A stretch of DNA of 7,340 nt from Cyanobacteria bacterium UBA11370 (GTDB lineage Bacteria > Cyanobacteriota > Cyanobacteriia > Cyanobacteriales > Coleofasciculaceae). Positions 5,055 through 7,340 of this stretch are shown here, one piece after another. Position numbers and translations under genes: made by a program. How positions within the stretch are numbered: position 1 is the first letter of the stretch; every line of letters starts with the position of its first letter. The notes below the pieces were generated by a model. The model saw only the letters and a program-made list of their open reading frames with translations. It did not search any database and was not told the DNA's origin. The stretch is taken from assembly GCA_003486645.1 (NCBI GenBank), contig DNGI01000404.1, positions 1 through 7,340 on the forward strand. Reading direction: 5' to 3'.

Positions 5055-7193
5055 ATGAGTGCCAAGCCAGTCTCACCCAATACTGCCTACTCCCCCCGCA
5101 AATTCCGCCTCCACACTACCCTAGTTTTGCCCTTTGTGTTGCAAATTGTGACTGCCGTTGGCTTGGTTGGCTATCTCTCCTTCCGTAATGGTCAACAGGC
5201 TGTGAATGACCTTGTTAGTCAGCTACAGCACGAAGTTAGTTCCAGAGTTAAGGAACAAGTTAAAGGCTACTTAGAAGCGCCACATTTGGTGAATCAAATT
5301 AACGAAGATGCTGCTCGGTTAGGGGCGTTAGATTTCAATAATCTTGAGAGTTCTAGAAGCTATCTTTGGAAACAAGTTCTGCGATTTAAATCAATTGGTC
5401 ATGCTGGACTTGCTAATGAAAAAGGTCAATATTTACGTGTGGGTTGGGTAAACCGTTCAATCGGTGCTGAAGAGCCTCAACTTGCCGAGCAACTCAAGCT
5501 AGGAACTGGCGATTTAATTTATTACAATCTTGATAAGAATGGCAATCCTATAAAAATTGCAAAAACTGTTCCCAATTATGATGTACGAAAGCGTCCTCTT
5601 TACAAAGCAGCGCTCAAGAATAATCGGGCAGGTTGGAGTGATGTTTATATCAACTTTGGCTATGGTTCATTGCAAATTAATGCTAGCTCGACTTACTACG
5701 ATACGCAGGGAAAGTTGATGGGTGTGTTTACTTGTCAGATGGGACTCGATCAAATTCGTGGCTTTTTACAAACACTCCAGATTGGTAAATCTGGTCAGGT
5801 ATTTTTGATTGAACCATCAGGTGAATTGATTGCAACTTCGCTCACAAATCAACCCCTGACAGTTGGTACAGGTGAAGAACAAAAGCGACTAAAAGCCCAA
5901 GAAAGTAGTAATCCGATTATGCGTCGGAGTATGGAGTATCTACAAGCACGCCTCAAGAATTTGAATAACCTTCAAGACGCTAGCCAGTTAGATTTTAAGT
6001 TAGATGGTCAACGGCAGTTTCTGGAGGTGTCTCCACTCAAGGATGAATATGGTCTTAATTGGCTGGTTGTAGTTGTTGTCCCTGAAGCTGATTTCATGGC
6101 ACAAATTAATGCCAATACCCGCAATACAGTTTTGCTATGTTTGGGGGCATTTGGTTTAGCGATCGCAATCGGTATTCTTACTGCCCAAACTATCACAAAT
6201 CCAATCCTCAGATTGACCCAAGCTTCTAAAGAACTAGCGGCTGGCAACCTTAACCAACGAGTTGATACAAAAGATGTGGTTGAAATTGAAGAAATAGAAA
6301 CCTTAGAACAGTCTTTCAACAGCATGGCAGGGCAACTTCAAGAAGCGTTTGAAACCCTGGAAGATAAAGTTAAAGAACGCACGGCTGAACTCGCAACCGC
6401 CAATGAAGAAATCATCGCCCTCAACGAAAAACTCAAAGCCGAAAACCTTCGTATGGGTGCTGAACTTGATATTATCAGGGAAATGCAACAGTTAATTTTA
6501 CCTAAAGCGGCTGAACTTGAAGCGATTGAAGATTTAGATATTGCCGGATTTATGGAACCTGCTGATGAAGTAGGGGGTGATTATTATGATGTTCTGCATA
6601 CGAACGGTATTGTCACGATTGGCATTGGGGATGTAACTGGACATGGACTCGAAAGCGGTATTTTAATGGTGATGACTCAAACGGCTGTCCGCACTCTCAA
6701 AGAAATTCAAGAATTCGATCCAGTTCGTTTTTTAGATACCCTTAATCGCACAATCTATAAAAATGTTCAACGGATGAACTCTGAGAAAAACTTAACCTTG
6801 GCTATTCTGAATTATGCCAATGGTAGAATCAGTATCAGCGGTCAACATGAGGAAACTCTGGTGGTGAGAAAAGGGGGTGAAATTGAGCGGATTGATACCA
6901 TGGATTTGGGTATGCCCATCGGGTTAGATGATGACATTACCGATTTGATTAGCCATATAACCGTGGAGTTAGAACCCGGGGATGGGGTAGTGCTTTACAC
7001 CGATGGTATCCCAGAAGCTAAAGATATTAATAAAAAATTCTATGGGCTAGAAAGACTTTGTGAAGTGGTTTCGCGGAATTGGTCTAACAATGCCGAACAA
7101 ATCAAGCAAGCTGCCATTAATGACTTGCGAGAATTTATTGGCGAACAAAAGGTGTTTGATGATATTACTTTGGTGGTTTTGAAACAAAAATAG
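5055..7193 (+). CDS. Cache-HAMP-PP2C (SpoIIE/RsbU-type) membrane sensor phosphatase, second copy
   Basis: The 712-residue paralogue of the preceding gene has the same order: TM1 about 22-44, Cache-like sensor about 48-345, TM2 about 358-378, HAMP about 379-432, coiled coil about 425-478, and PP2C about 490-710. Catalytic motifs are intact: GGDYYD (507-512), GDVTGHG (525-531), TDG (649-651) and DDIT (702-705). Counted by hand, 27 of 242 residues differ from the first copy across the end of the coiled coil and the phosphatase domain (about 89% identical), whereas the sensor shares only hallmarks. YDPRKRPWY becomes YDVRKRPLY (175-183), losing Pro and Trp, and HAMP carries about three extra residues (IEE). 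It probably senses a different signal but acts on the same or a related phosphoprotein. The ATG at 5055 has no obvious Shine-Dalgarno sequence, as is frequent in cyanobacteria. The stop TAG is followed in frame by TAA and TGA. Translation after the upstream gene as one operon is inferred. Confidence 0.94.
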   Translation: MSAKPVSPNTAYSPRKFRLHTTLVLPFVLQIVTAVGLVGYLSFRNGQQAVNDLVSQLQHEVSSRVKEQVKGYLEAPHLVNQINEDAARLGALDFNNLESSRSYLWKQVLRFKSIGHAGLANEKGQYLRVGWVNRSIGAEEPQLAEQLKLGTGDLIYYNLDKNGNPIKIAKTVPNYDVRKRPLYKAALKNNRAGWSDVYINFGYGSLQINASSTYYDTQGKLMGVFTCQMGLDQIRGFLQTLQIGKSGQVFLIEPSGELIATSLTNQPLTVGTGEEQKRLKAQESSNPIMRRSMEYLQARLKNLNNLQDASQLDFKLDGQRQFLEVSPLKDEYGLNWLVVVVVPEADFMAQINANTRNTVLLCLGAFGLAIAIGILTAQTITNPILRLTQASKELAAGNLNQRVDTKDVVEIEEIETLEQSFNSMAGQLQEAFETLEDKVKERTAELATANEEIIALNEKLKAENLRMGAELDIIREMQQLILPKAAELEAIEDLDIAGFMEPADEVGGDYYDVLHTNGIVTIGIGDVTGHGLESGILMVMTQTAVRTLKEIQEFDPVRFLDTLNRTIYKNVQRMNSEKNLTLAILNYANGRISISGQHEETLVVRKGGEIERIDTMDLGMPIGLDDDITDLISHITVELEPGDGVVLYTDGIPEAKDINKKFYGLERLCEVVSRNWSNNAEQIKQAAINDLREFIGEQKVFDDITLVVLKQK

Positions 7194-7198
7194 TAATG

Positions 7199-7224
7199 AA
7201 TTGCTAATTGCTAATTGCTAATTG
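7199..7224. repeat. Heptanucleotide tandem repeat (AATTGCT)
   Basis: Three full AATTGCT units (7199-7205, 7206-7212, 7213-7219) and a partial AATTG form a perfect period-7 array beginning six bases after the phosphatase stop codon. This is a typical cyanobacterial STRR-class repeat. It has no dyad symmetry that would make it a terminator. Confidence 0.8.
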
Positions 7225-7258
7225 AACGAATCGCGGCAGTCCCCACCTTCTTAAAAGG

Positions 7259-7340
7259 TCAGGACTTACGCAACTGGCACATTAAACGAGGTTTGTAGTA
7301 GCGCTTTAGCGCCAGATATGGCGCTAAAGCGCTACTACAA
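7259..7340. repeat. Interspersed motif plus perfect 22-bp inverted repeat at window edge
   Basis: TCAGGACTTACGCAA (7259-7273) is the near-identical partner of the motif at 71-85. It is followed by a perfect inverted repeat with arms 7293-7314 and 7319-7340 and a GATA loop (7315-7318). Each arm also contains a self-complementary core, GCGCTTTAGCGC on the left and its complement on the right, so alternative folds are possible. No T run follows within the window, which ends exactly at the hairpin, so a terminator role cannot be judged. I interpret it as part of a dispersed non-coding repeat or the end of a mobile element. Confidence 0.7.

Noticed and set aside
6008..6488. Two minus-strand open frames (61 and 105 codons)
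   Set aside because: Both lie wholly inside the second phosphatase gene over its TM2, HAMP and coiled-coil codons, with no ribosome binding site or domain; they are antisense shadows.
7199..7224. CRISPR-like or origin iteron array
   Set aside because: Units are only 7 bases, directly abutting with no spacers, which is the usual cyanobacterial heptamer repeat.
7245..7259. ACCTT/AAGGT inverted repeat as terminator of the phosphatase pair
   Set aside because: The stem is only 5 bp, AT-containing and without a downstream T run.

Overview
This window looks like cyanobacterial chromosome, most plausibly from a filamentous lineage. The reasons are four copies of the HIP1 octamer GCGATCGC (463-470, 885-892, 1515-1522, 6159-6166), heptanucleotide tandem repeats between genes, small terminal-inverted-repeat elements, a Ser/Thr kinase fused to TPR repeats, and Cache-HAMP-PP2C phosphatases. 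I do not name a genus. I saw no rRNA, tRNA or CRISPR array.

Layout. Positions 1-263 hold no gene. They contain a purine-rich G tract with an octamer repeat, a cyanobacterial-type interspersed motif followed by a hairpin, and a C-rich octamer repeat that runs into the stop codon of the first gene. Positions 264-2234 (minus strand) encode a membrane-anchored Ser/Thr kinase-like protein with eight TPR units; its HRD catalytic motif reads HRC. Positions 2235-2760 form a divergent intergenic region loaded with a heptamer repeat, two non-coding MITE-like elements (2367-2461 and 2512-2610) and a possible decayed gene fragment. Positions 2761-4995 and 5055-7193 (plus strand) are two tandem paralogues, each with TM - extracytoplasmic double-Cache-like sensor - TM - HAMP - coiled coil - SpoIIE/RsbU-type PP2C phosphatase. 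Positions 7194-7340 hold a heptamer repeat and a second interspersed motif followed by a perfect 22-bp inverted repeat at the window edge.

How the genes may work together. The two phosphatases share almost the same membrane anchor, coiled coil and catalytic domain (about 89% identical by hand count), while their extracytoplasmic sensors have diverged. This suggests two inputs feeding one output. In the RsbU/IcfG type of system such phosphatases dephosphorylate a STAS-domain anti-sigma antagonist, but no STAS protein or anti-sigma kinase is encoded here, so a target would have to lie elsewhere. The divergent kinase-like protein could oppose or scaffold phospho-signalling. Its altered catalytic motif makes a pseudokinase role possible, and no functional link with the phosphatases is shown by the sequence beyond proximity.
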